A stretch of DNA of 62,000 nucleotides, taken from assembly GCF_000003815.2 (NCBI RefSeq), contig NC_049982.1, positions 21,258,948-21,320,947 on the forward strand, read 5' to 3'. This DNA comes from Branchiostoma floridae (Eukaryota > Chordata > Leptocardii > Amphioxiformes > Branchiostomatidae). The position numbers were made by a program, and so were the translations under genes. Shown in pieces: positions 33,906 through 47,600 of this stretch (position 1 is its first letter; each line of letters starts with the position of its first letter). The notes below the pieces were generated by a model. It searched no databases, was not told the DNA's origin, and was given only the letters and a program-made list of their open reading frames with translations.

Positions 33906-35374
33906 TAGCTGTGTTACGTGTACATGTTTTACTTTAAATAACTTTGTTAAATGGCATTTTCTCTCCTTATTCATTACTGTTCTTATGTTCGAGTCCCACT
34001 GCACTGTCAGTGGTACGGCGCTTTCTTAAATCTTATCTTGAACAACTTACTAGAGAATACAAGAATAAATTGATCATTCCTCCATCGGCTTATCTGTACA
34101 CAGTCTCATTAGACTTGAAACTTGTCACAGTGGACAGGTGGCCACTAGGAACTCAATGATAGGATCATTAGGAAAACCACAAAAAGTGCCCACGATGACC
34201 AAGTGATCCTGATGCAGTGATGATCACTACTATAGGTTTGACCATACATACTACAGAATCTATTCCGATAGTTTAAAAGACATCACTGATCAAACAAAGA
34301 TCAGCGTTCAACTGCTAATTTGCATACATAACTACTGTAGGGGCCGTTGACCAGGCGTGGTGGAAGGGTTGGGCACCTCGAGGCATATTTAGATCATATC
34401 ATTATTATTATATCATGATCTCAACTGTTCAGATGAAAATATCAGTATGTCGTGATATTCGGTCACCAAGGAAAGGATAAAAGAGTGACGGTCGCGGTGT
34501 GCTTGTCAGAGGAACATTTGCAAAGCGACAGGTCAGCTTTGCATCTTTGCGGAGACAGAGGACGTCCCAGGTGGTACACAGCCAGGAAACGACGAGTGTA
34601 CCATACCACACATCAAGTTGGCCGATAGGATTCCCCCCAAACATTCTTGGCAACAGGTAAAGGTATGATTAAGATAAATATTTCTATGCTGAACAAATAC
34701 CAGGGCTAAACAGTGATCTTACATGTTCATCATACCCCTGTCACATGTAGCGAAAATCGATCGGACGACGAGTCTGCGAGGTCTAAATGACATTTTAGAC
34801 AGTACGCACGTCCGGTGTTCTCTCGAACATCTTGTGATTTTTAGGGATCGACGGCGTTTTCAGGGGTGGTCGCGGTGCGAAACATGTTCTTAACATAAGC
34901 AACAAGTCTGCGGTGATCTCTGAGTTCGCAGAGCTCGTTGCCGATTCGCCTGCAGATCGTCCGTACCTCGGCTAGGTATCGGTCGACATTCGATTGATAG
35001 ACCGATTTCACCCCTAAAAATCAGACGATGATCGCTAAAACTGAGCAGGCCCCGCAGGAGTATCGCACAAAACTCTGGCGACCTTCCTCCACACCTCACT
35101 CAGCTTGTGCAAAGTCAGTGAATTCGACGTCGGGCGTGTTTCCTACGAGCATCCTGCTTGTGTCGGGAATGTTCTACAAGCCTGAGTCGAGCTCTTGTCA
35201 ATTAGTCCTGTCATTGATTTTTCACCTGAAATCTCGGTTGTCGTTTAGTAGAATTAACGCAAACATGGAGGTATTGCCACGAACAAAGTTGACAGTTGAT
35301 TTATTAATTTTTGCGGTGGCGTGATCTTCGAATTATCGTGTTATGTTTATTCAAGCAAAACACTTCCTTGTGAA
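33906..35374. other. B-C spacer, no gene seen
   Basis: Near-copy of 13501-14964. One insertion relative to that copy (CCTGCAGATCGTCCGTACC, near 34948) is the clearest difference. Confidence 0.4.
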
Positions 35375-35569
35375 GGAGATAAATAGCAGAGTAGAGGCTC
35401 TGTCTGCCAGAATTCCCTTCTAGCAGCTACAGGTGAGCTGCTTTCCGTCTTAGAGCGGGAAAGTAGAACTTTGCTCGTCGTTTGAGTTGTCCGTGAGGCC
35501 TGTGCACTGGTTTGTAAGCATCGCGAAGGTGACCGACAGCAGTCCGTAGATCACTGGTCAGTTTTGACG
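35375..35569 (+). promoter_or_regulatory. Candidate promoter and noncoding first exon of gene C
   Basis: Near-copy of 14965-15159, with the same TATA-like GATAAATAG and the same donor GACG|GTAAGT at 35569-35570. The acceptor would be GTGTAG before the ATG at 38671. The match shows only that the spacers share descent; it does not prove constraint. Confidence 0.35.
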
Positions 35570-38164
35570 GTAAGTTCCCTTTGCATTACATCGCAGTAAT
35601 GTATCTGTAACATATGTAGTGCTCACTGTCTATGACCTCAAATTTAGCATGTGTGTAAAATGGGCAAATGCCCCAGACGTATTTTTTCCATATTGTTTTC
35701 ATAATCCTTTGGATTTTCCACGCGGCGCTATTTACTTGGTTCATCCGAGGATACTTCATGACGCGCGCTACTCGAGTCTTCGTGTTTTATGTTTACAAAG
35801 ATTTTCTATTAATCATTGAGTTTCATAGTAAAGATAACACACAATGTGTAAAATTGGGTGGCATTAAACAATGTGTAAAATAATTTACGTGCCGAATAGT
35901 CCTCGGCCAGTTCCGCACCGTCCTCGGCCAGATGTCGAACCGTCCTCGGTCATCTGCCGAACAGTTCTCGGCGAGGTGCCGAATTGTCCTGGTGCCGTCC
36001 TGCTAACACCATAGCTTCTCGGTTTTGTTGGTATATAATTTCTCAGAGGACATGATCAACTATTGATCATGACACGCTAGTTAAGTCAAGGGACCATTTA
36101 TTTAGTTGTTTTCATCGTGATTTGTGAAGGGATTGACATGACAGGTCAGACTGAAACGGACCGGGCTTCCCACCTGTAAGTCCCGCCCGAAGATAGGTCG
36201 TATTTAAGTGAGGAGGTCGGTGTAAATTGCAGTCCCAAATTCACAACACTTAGTTGAACAAGTCTGACAAGCATGGCCTAACCAAAAATCAATCTAACCC
36301 CCCGTGCCACTTTGAGACTATGGTCAGTACCCTGCACCCGTTTAATAAAACCTTCTTAACTACCGCCCGTTAAAAACTTGAGCCTGTCCTTGAAAATGAC
36401 GTTATCATCCGTTAAGACCCTTAATCCGAGCGAATTCACCACAATCAAATCGCCTTAATGGTCTATGAAGAAGTTTCGCCTGTTTTTAAAAGAAAATCTA
36501 TCGCTCGTTAAAACACTGCCACCATACCCTAAGCAAAGAAGTAGGAGTCTGGAAGTAGTTGCACCCGTATTAGTATGTGTGTGATTGACCAGCCAATGTG
36601 CGTTCCTATATTCTCTTATTTTCTTCATTAGTAGTTTTTGGCCCGTCCAGAGGTAGGCAGCGAAAAGTAAAATGGCGGTGATCAGGCCAGAAACGAGGAA
36701 AACATGATAAAATTGAAAAAGCGCTAGTGTGTGTCTGTGAACGAGTTGAGATTGTCTCACACGAGAAGAGCTTTGAATTGAGGGGAGATTGTCTCAGTGC
36801 TGGTCCAGCGGTGGCGCGGTTCTTGAGACTGCCTGTCTGTAATGAGCGCCTGTATGCACTCAGTCTCTTGAGTGATGGCCTTAACGTTGGATAGAATTGT
36901 AACGCTATGTTGCTTTGATTTTTGATTATATGGATGACATCCTCTGGAAAATCATAAAGTGATGCGAGCGTGCGAATAAAAAAAGTTTGGCCAAAACAAA
37001 AATTGCCTTCATTATGAAATCTAACGTTAAGTCTTCAAAACCTCTGGGTTATGGACCAAACACACTGCTGTTACACCAGCCGGCCCCTAATTGTGACACT
37101 AAACAGAGACACTGGATCTTTTGTTATCTCTATACACCCCCGGACATGCCCTACTTGTTCACTGTCCCTTGAACTGTGTAGCTTTTCGATGTTTTCTCCA
37201 TTGTCTTCTGACAACGCCCCCTTTTCTGTTAGTCCAAAATACTGTGCCACTGAACCAGCCTGATTTGGTTATGCAAGCTTCCGCCGCTCACCTTCCTCTC
37301 GTCTTTTGATATTTTGTTGCAACTTACAGCATACATTTGATCAGTTTGTAGCATGGTTGACATAGAATCATCTCACAAATACCCATGTTCCATAATTACA
37401 GTATGTCGTTTCTGTGCCCCTCCCCCTTCCCAGGCACAAAATCCACACTGCACACAACTCTCGATCTCAGAGTCATGGCCAGCCCGAGTGAACGTATTTG
37501 ATTTGGTGTTTCGTGCTGTGATTGATTGACAACGATTTGGAATTCCTGCCCAAAAGAACAAATAGTGTGCCCTCGGAAAACAAAGTGGGGCGGGTTAACA
37601 AGGAAACGAAGACTGGTTGAAATCGTCTAGATGCCCTTTGGCATTTATTTAGTGTAGATGTTTAATGCTCAGTGACCTCTCCCACCAATCATACTGTCAT
37701 TGGCTATCAAAGCACCACCAAGAACAACTGTTTTCATGTCAATGTGACAACCGCGACCTGATTTTATAGGACATATTTGTGTCCACAAATGTTCATGTTT
37801 GATTTTTTACTTGACTTTAAAAGTTACAAATTAGAAAGTTTGTATTTATCGAGGCTCATACGCTTAGTTCAAAATGACTCGGAACAAACAACGAGGCGGG
37901 TATTGCAATTAAGTGTGTCCAAGTTTTCTGTGGTGTTTTCCGAAGCGGTTCAAAAACATGATCAGTGATGCGAACAAAGTTCCTCGCGTATGCAAAAGTC
38001 TAAAATCACGTACATCTGTGGATGAATGATGACATCATACGTTTGGTTTATTTTGGGCTGTGGTGACGTGTGGGTAAAACCCATGTCGAGGTGGTAATTA
38101 TCCAGTTATCTTATCTATTTGTTCAAGCAGAAAAGTTCCTTGTGAGAAGTTGAATTTCCATGCA
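35570..38164. other. B-C spacer upstream of gene C, no coding gene seen
   Basis: Near-copy of 15160-17724 with scattered substitutions and one-base indels. It is the inferred 5' UTR intron of gene C. Confidence 0.4.
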
Positions 38165-38303
38165 CGGACGCACGCGCCCACGTGCGCGCACACACACACA
38201 CGCTCACTGACACGCTCACACACACCCACACACACACCCACACACACACACTCACACACACACACACACACATCTACACACACACACACACACAAACACA
38301 CAC

Positions 38304-38341
<38 letters not shown>

Positions 38342-38370
38342 GCACCCACTCGCACCCACGCTCACCCACG

Positions 38371-38438
<68 letters not shown>

Positions 38439-38570
38439 AAGACATAGGCGCACACTCGCATACACACACACGCTCAATCACACGCACCCCCCCCCCCCCC
38501 CCCCCAAAGAAAAACGTACACACTCATACACGCGCACACACACGCCTATACACTAACACACAAACCTGTA
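38165..38570. repeat. CA microsatellite upstream of gene C
   Basis: Counterpart of the tract before gene B, with the same order of CA, CT and poly-C segments but different run lengths (for example a longer C run near 38488). Confidence 0.9.
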
Positions 38571-38670
38571 CAACTGCGATTTGAATTTTGGTCCCATTTA
38601 AGAGGACTTTCGTTTTACAACATCACAAAACCACACAATATTTGTTTTTCCCCCACACTCACGTGTAGGC

Positions 38671-41600
38671 ATGATGCAGACCTATCGGAGAATCGTCCTG
38701 CTGCTTTGGGGAGTCTTGGCTGTACAGCTGATGTGTACGTTTCTCTCTTTTCGGTAGTTTAGTTTTCAACTTAAATAGATGTTTAGTAAAAGATACAATA
38801 TTCAACGTCAAAAATACGTAGAAGGGCTATGTATATAACAAGACATACCACAGATTGACATTTGGATTGTCAGAAGGACAATTCGTTCAATCGAAGTACA
38901 CTGACAAACCGCTGATCATGGTGATTTATTGTTCTAACGTTAATGCTGACGAAGGACATAATTAACGGTGATGATGATTTCACTGGTGTTTCTCCATTGT
39001 CGTCTGCTTTTATGTACCGGGCGATATTTGTCAGCGAAGATATCCTCTCATCTGCCCGTTACATGTACCACACAGCCCACCAGGCAGCCGCTGAAGCACC
39101 TCCAGATTCCGACACGAACTTCACACCAGACGAAGCAGCTGCGGCCAGATCCGGCGGGGAATCCGAGGCAGAGGACCCGGACAGCACCGTCGACACTGCC
39201 GAGGGTGCCAAACCAGCAGCCTTTGAGAAGGGCGATTTAGATTCTCTACAGCTCGGCGAGCCTGTAGACGGTGATGCTGTGTCGGCTGGTAAGGTCTTGC
39301 TATTGGCACATCACTGCATTTAGTCATTTAGTGCCAAATCTAATGCATTTTCCGGACCTGAAGTAGACATCCTCATCCTCCTCATCATCATCATCGTTCT
39401 TCCTCCTGGGAAATAGTCACAAGTTATTTCCTGCCATTATAAAAGAATGCACATGATGATATCAAAACTATAGAAGTACAGTATAATGTCTTAAAGTCTG
39501 AGTTTTGGAACATTTTTGACGTATTTGGGATGACTGTGTGGTTTGTCCGTGATTTTGTACAATATTGTACAAAACATAATATGAATACAATTCATTTATC
39601 ATCAATTCTAACATGTGTTGATAATATGACATGAAAATACATACATACTTGTTTTATGTAAATTATACACACATGTACATGTACACATGTATGTATAAAA
39701 ATAATGTCAGTTCAATGCATTGTATGTCTCCTTATGTAAACCTTTGTTTTTACTTGTATAACGTTTTGGTTCTTATCTGTGATCCATTCCACCGTGTTGA
39801 ACATCGACCTAACTGGCCGGTACAAGCCGTTAAGATTAAATAAAGGCTTTGACTTAACTTGAATGGACTTGACCTCACCACAGGAAACAGAGCTGCCCCG
39901 GCCGGACACAAGCTGATCCTGGTGGCCGATGCAACGGACAGGACCATCACTCGGCTAACAACAGACGATGATAACCAATTTCAGTGGGGTCGCTATGACA
40001 TCGGGAATGGTACCAACAGACCAATAGCTGTGGATTATGATCGTGCGGTAGGATACCTGTACTTGATGCTCAGAATTGACGTATAGACCATACGATGTTA
40101 ATGAAGTTAACAAAGTCTATGATGGCAAAAGCAAAATAACTAGGGGACAAAAGGTTTGACGAGAAGATATATAGCATGTAACTTTATTATTCCAATATTT
40201 TCTTTGGCTACATTTTCTATGACGTCACTATGGTGTATGTTTGGGCTCCTAGCGGCTTTACTTGGACATGCAGGGGGTCTTTTGTTGGAAACGTTAGAAA
40301 AGCAAGAATTACGTAACATTATTTGGCGAAGGTATGAGATCATGGAATTTTCTACAACAGTTCATAGCGTCCATGTGTCTAATGCACCTCAATCGTCCAA
40401 GAGTACAAAATGTATTGCAATTCGAGAAGAATGACAATATATTTAACTGTCGTTTCTAACCATTTCACAGGAGGACTTTATCTACTGGACCAGTGTTAAC
40501 GGACCCTATAGTAGGGTATCCCGATTTCCCTACGAGAGCGGATCGGGACTGAGACTTGATGGAGGGCAGGCTTCAGGTATTCCATGAGTCATGTGTACCA
40601 CAATCACAAGTTGGGGATGACTCCACAGCTTAATTGTGTTGTATACAAAGCTACATTGCAAAGAAATAAAATCAACCCCAGGGCGTTTGCATGTAGAATA
40701 TAACATTGCAAATTTTGATACGGCACAGTTGTGATGAGTTCCATGTCAAATGTACAAATCCATTATTACAAATCGTATGTGGTTTACAAATGTAGATGAT
40801 ATAGCACGTGCTGCATTGAACGCACGGGGACTTGTTTTATGACTTGCTTTACCAAACCTCTGTTAGGCTAAGGTCACATTTCCACAAAGGGGCCCGGCCG
40901 GGCAGCCTTCGGAAACGATAAGTATGATATAAAAGACAACAACAACACAAAACGGACCGAAAATAATTCAACATCATGCATTGTGCATATTTATTGGCAT
41001 AACCTTAAATTTTTCGTTTCCGCAAACAGCCCGGTCGGGCCCCGGGTAGGAAATGTGACGTAGGCCTAACCAGAATTTAACTATGCATATCATTTTAGTA
41101 ACCAAAGTCATTCTTGCCCATTGCAGTTCCTGACGGTATTGCAGTAGACGTCATTTCCAGGAACCTGTACTGGACAGACGCCGGTACAGACCGCATCATC
41201 GTCTCCCGCTTGGACGGCAGCTTCAGGAAGTCCCTCATAACCCAGGGGCTGGACGAACCCAGGGCGATCGTAGTGGATCCCAACTCGGGGTGGGTACCTC
41301 AGATTGGCTTTCATTGTAGAAGCAGCAATACCATGTTCAGATTATGCCCATGGATATATAGCATGAAACTGCCACTTCTAAAATGTCAATATTTCAAAGT
41401 AATCTTACTCTGTATCAAGGGCTTGTACATTGCAGGTTTATAGTTGGATGATTCTTGCACTAGACTCTAACACCAGTATGACCAGATTCTGTACGTTTGC
41501 ATAGTTGCCATAAAGGTAGATATACCAAGTTCCTATTGAACTGATCTTTTAAAATTAAGATTTCGAAAACCTCTTTCCATGTATGTATGTACGTAGTTGG

Positions 41601-44600
41601 ATGTACTGGACCGACTGGGGAAACCCGTCTAAGATTGAGCGTGCGCGAATGGACGGTACTCAAAGGTCTGTTATTATCAACATCGGACAGGGCCACTGGC
41701 CGAACGGTCTCGCCTTGGACGCAGCAGGTCAGTATGATGTGCCATAATGTGAACAAAACTATGATTTTTGACCGTGGTAAAATTGATTGCTTTAGAATAA
41801 GGTACCACTCAGGGGACAGATAAATATGAAATATGGTCTATGAACATGTGGACAGCTGGTCACTATTAATATAGACAGGTTTCTTGTGTCAATGAGGAAA
41901 ATATATAAGGGACCAACAAAAGTGGTCACATTGGCTTATGCAGATTTGAATGTACCTGATATTTTCTGCATCTATATGGAATACAAAGCATATAGTCGAG
42001 GATTTCTTGACAGACATATAGTTTATACCATTCATGTTCTTGTGTACCGCACTGATAGCAAACCGGCTGTACTGGTGTCACGGTGGTACTGGGGCGATCT
42101 GGACCTCCGGAGTGACTGGCAGCAATCCGAGCCCTACACAATTGTTTACGCAGTCAGCTGGTGACGTAAATGCACACCTGTTCGGGATCGCTGTGGATGA
42201 GACACATCTCTACTGGACAGCGTGGAACATACCGGGCGTTCACAGGTACACAGTGTGTTACATTTTAACATTATCAAACAACATTGTTTGATTAGAATGA
42301 AATTTCGTCTGTGATATGATCAATATGGATGTTTTTCCGTCCACAAAGTAAAACTAAACCAACAAGCTTTCGATCGGTTCTCAGCCCTTCATTTTTCTAA
42401 AATGGAAATGATCTGAAACCTACGTCACGTGACCTGGTCTGAAAGGAAGTGTGACGTCAGCAATCATTGATTGAATAAGTGTTCGGATAACAGTTGAGTC
42501 TCTTTCCCGGTACAGGATAAGCAAGTCTCTGACTGGATACGTCAGGCTCAACCTGCCACACTTTCAAAAGCTGTATGACATCCACGTCAGGACAGACTCA
42601 AACACTCCGAGTCAACCAAACGGTCAGTGTCATTTGAGATGAATACTGTAAGTATTAAAGGTTGAGTTATTTCCGTACATTTATGTGTTAACTATAGGCT
42701 CGTAATTATGAAGATTCATTTTTTTATTTGTCTCTGACAACAGCCTGCTCTGTGTCTAACGGGAACTGTGCCCAGCTGTGTCTTCCCGTCCCCGGCGGAG
42801 GGCGGACCTGCGCCTGTCAGGATGGGTGGAGCCTGGGGTCGGATGGACGGTCCTGTCAGGCCGACGGTAAGATGTACTTAATATTAGTGCATTGTGGGAT
42901 CTATATGTTGGATTTTGAATCTACAACTTTCTACATCGTAGAGCAGAAAAGAAATGAATTAATTCCAAATCTGATGGATATTTGAATATGTTATTATAAT
43001 TGGAGAAAATGCTATCCAGGATAAGTGATTCAGTTGTTATCAGCAGCATGTCAAGTTTACAAGAAATATTTAATATGAATATTCTCTCTAGCCTGTCACC
43101 CCAATCCCTGCCTAAACGGCGGTGCGTGTGATGGAGTAAGCAGACGGACATCGCTCTCATGCAGCAACAATGTCTGTGTCAGCGGATTTACACACACGTA
43201 TACATGCGACTGTCCAGCCGGCTTTAGTGGCGATAAATGCGAGATCAACGAAAACGAGTGTGTGTCAAATCCATGTCAAAATGGCGGCCAGTGTCAAGAC
43301 GAGGCAAACTCTTACAGCTGTACCTGTGCAGCTGGCTACAGTGGAGACGACTGTGAGACCAATGACGACGACTGTGCACCCAATCCATGTCAAAATGGTG
43401 GACAATGTCAAGACGGAGTCAACTCTTACACCTGTACCTGTGCAGCTGGCTACAGTGGAGATGACTGTGAGACCAATGACGACGACTGTGCACCCAATCC
43501 ATGTCAAAATGGCGGCCAGTGTCAAGACGGAGTCAACTCTTACACCTGTAACTGTGCAGCTGGCTACAGTGGAGACGACTGTGAGACCAATGACGACGAC
43601 TGTGAACCCAATCCATGTCAAAATGGCGGCCAGTGTCAAGACGGAGTCAACTCTTACACCTGCAATTGTCCAGCTGGCTACAGTGGAGACGACTGTGAGA
43701 CCAATGACGACGACTGTGCACCCAATCCATGTCAAAATGGCGGCCAGTGTCAAGACGGAGTCAACTCTTACACCTGTAACTGTCCAGCTGGCTACAGTGG
43801 AGACGACTGTGAGACCAATGACGACGACTGTGCACCCAATCCATGTCAAAATGGCGGCCAGTGTCAAGACGGAGTCAACTCTTACACCTGCAATTGTCCA
43901 GCTGGCTACAGTGGAGACGACTGTGAGACCAATGACGACGACTGTGCACCCAATCCATGTCAAAATGGCGGCCAGTGTCAAGACGGAGTCAACTCTTACA
44001 CCTGCAATTGTCCAGCTGGCTACAGTGGAGACGACTGTGAGACCAATGACGACGACTGTGCACCCAATCCATGTCAAAATGGCGGCCAGTGTCAAGACGG
44101 AGTCAACTCTTACACCTGCAATTGTCCAGCTGGCTACAGTGGAGACGACTGTGAGACCAATGACGACGACTGTGCACCCAATCCATGTCAAAATGGCGGC
44201 CAGTGTCAAGACGGAGTCAACTCTTACACCTGCAATTGTCCAGCTGGCTACAGTGGAGACGACTGTGAGACCAATGACGACGACTGTGCACCCAATCCAT
44301 GTCAAAATGGCGGCCAGTGTCAAGACGGAGTCAACTCTTACACCTGCAATTGTCCAGCTGGCTACAGTGGAGACGACTGTGAGACCAATGACGACGACTG
44401 TGCACCCAATCCATGTCAAAATGGCGGCCAGTGTCAAGACGGAGTCAACTCTTACACCTGTACTTGTGCAGCTGGCTACAGTGGAGACGACTGTGAGATC
44501 AATGACAACGACTGTAATCCCAATCCATGTCAAAATGGCGGCCAGTGTCAAGACGGGGTCAACTCTTACACCTGTGATTGTCCGGATGGCTTCAATGGAT

Positions 44601-47600
44601 TCAACTGTCAGACCAATATCAACGAGTGCGCATCTCGTCCATGTCAAAATGGCGGCCAGTGTCAAGACGGTGTCAACTCCTACACATGTGATTGTCCTGA
44701 TGGATATTTGGGAGAACACTGTGAAATTTCTGCGACAGACCCTCCACAGACGACTCCTCAGGGGACAAGTACCGGTGCGTTGATTTATTGGATTTATTTC
44801 ACGAAGGATCAATTGATTTGTTTCATTATTTTCAACTTATATTAGTCGATTTTAGGACAAACGTAATCCTAAGCTGATTACGATTTGAATAGACAGTTTC
44901 GTCTCTGATGACTCTATATGTTGTCTTGTCAAAGTTTGTATTTCCTTCTTTTTTTTATGCAAATCAATTTGCAGTGTGTGAATCTGGTTGGTTCCACCAT
45001 GAGGGGAAGTGCTATTGTCTCCTTGATGACCAGTCCACCTACAGCGAAGCTGCCCGGAGCTGCGCTGAGTTGGACGTCTACGGGCAGCTGGCCGTGGTGA
45101 AGCGGCCGAGCACGCACCGCTTCCTGATGGATTATGTCGAACGGGAAGGTGGGGGTTCTCCGTGGATAGGAATCAACGATGGCACTACAGAGGGTGTATG
45201 GAGGTAAGGACATTTCAACTTGAGATCACATATATATAATTGTTACCGTACAATATAGCTATGTATTACACTGTCTAAATACCATCTATGGATTACAAAC
45301 TGTAACAAACATGTCTTGATGTTTTAGGTACAGCAATGGTGACCTTGTCAGTGATCCTTTCAACGAGTGGGCAGATGGAACTTGGAACAGCAGGAAGAAA
45401 GACTGTGTGCGCATGAGCGAAACCTTCGGGTACCATTGGCAGCCTATGCCGTGCGACACGCAGCTGTCGTATATTTGCGAGTATCGTGAGTACTGCTCTT
45501 TACTATAGCGCTGTGGTCAGTCCGTGGTTTTCTATGATCACTACATTATACGCTGGTTCTATTCATGTCTACTTCAAGATATAACTTAGCATCTATGTTT
45601 GTTGTAGCCGTAACTCTGAGAGCGAGGGCATATAATTTGCGTGAATAAGGCTACTATATATTAAGTACACAAGCAAATGTTTGCTGCTGTGTTTGTGTTG
45701 GGCAACTTTATTGATTACATCAAAACGTATTGTACGCTAGAATAACCGAATTATTTCAAATTTTATTCTGTTTCAGCTCTCCTGCCACCCACAGATGCTC
45801 CAACCCCAACCACACCAGGTAAGATTTCATTAGAGCATTTGTACGCAACGCAGTACATTTGGCTTGTAATATGACATACCCTATTTTTTTTTAGCTGAAT
45901 ACAGTTCACATGATGTCATGGTAGTTTATGACGACAGATGTAATATTCTGCCATCTTTTTGTTCTAGATGTTGAACGTTGTGAGCCGGACACCTGTAACC
46001 AGGGAGGGATCTGTATAGACGGACCGTCGTCCTACACCTGTTACTGTCTGCCGGGGTTTACGGGAGACCACTGTGAGACAGGTGCGGCACGTCTAGCGAA
46101 CTAAAAGCTCCAGTAACGCATGTGTCGTGTCTTTATCTATGCAGATGTTGGTCTAGGCCATGTCGGACAAACTTTGTTTCTTTGTTTCTACAGTCTTGTA
46201 TTTTCTATTTATCTCCTATTGTAAGTACAGCTTGTTTTGTATCATCTGCCATCAGAAACTGACGAGTGTGACCCCAATCCCTGTCAAAATGGCGGCGTGT
46301 GTACAGACGGGCAGCTGTCCTACACCTGCAGGTGTCCGAGTGGGTTCGGAGGTGTCAACTGTCAACTGAGTAGGTATCTTCAGCTTATTTAGCAATGTCT
46401 CTGTAGTCTGTGTCTTCTTCTTTGCTTGTTCGTTTTGCGCTGTATTAAAGCAACGGCGAGGTGGCATTCAAAAACGTCGTACAGTGCTGACGTTACTAGA
46501 CATGCTTTTGGTCAATAACTGTATATAAAGCAGCACAAACTGTGAATAATTCAGAATGACCCTGAATGATTCAACCAACTCCGTATGTGTTTTACGGATG
46601 CACAAGACACAGCATTAAATAAAGACAACTTTCATTACATATGCTTGAGTGTGACTTCTTTGTTTGGTAAAGGATTGTAATACCTGCTCCATTTTCGCCT
46701 GGCCGATTGCTTTTTCCCAGTTCTATGTTTAGTGTGTAAAAGTAATGTAAACATTGCTCCGTATAGACAATCATGTCCTACCATCTTCCCTCCAGCTTGC
46801 CCTGCCGGATTTACGCTGTTCCAGAAACAGTGCTACTGGTTCTCTCCAACTTCCATGAGGGAAACCGTGGCAAATGCAGAAACAGACTGTGATGCCCGAG
46901 GTGCCCGTCTGGCTTGTGTGAAGGACGAAGACACGCACAACTTCCTCAAATTGACCATCGCTACAACAAACCGCAGGTGAGTAACTATCGCTCTTTAGTG
47001 GTACGTAACGTGTCGACACAGGAAACAGTAGGCTCAACATGATTGACATGTTCTCTTTTGTGTTGTTGTTTCTCGAGTTAATACGTGAATACAGAATTAG
47101 ATATCACACAGAGGTGGCACAGGTTCTATGGCTATCCATGTTACAGGAACGTTAAATGATAGTTCTAAGATAGCTTCAATTTGATGGGACAGTTTATCAA
47201 GATCTGTGTACCTATTCAAGTTATGTAATAGGACAAAGGTAACAGGCCACTTTTTTCTCAACGTCTGTCCGAAATTAATACATTATATTGAGATCGACAT
47301 TGTCGTCACCTTACTATTGCATAATGATACAATCATATCGCAAACAGATACGCTCTGATACAAATAGATAAACAATAAAACCTGATATGAAATTTAGTTA
47401 GACTGAGATGCGGAGTAGGCATAAACATGTAGTTTGGGGGAACCAATCTTCCAGCCAAATGGTGTGGTAATAGTGAGTTTTGGTAGCATTTTTTGAAGAT
47501 GAAGACTGTCGGTACAGTCATCTAGTCATCAGCTGAAGTCACCTAATCATCAGCTGACGAGCTGATCAGCGAACAGCCACACACGTATATTAACGAGCTA

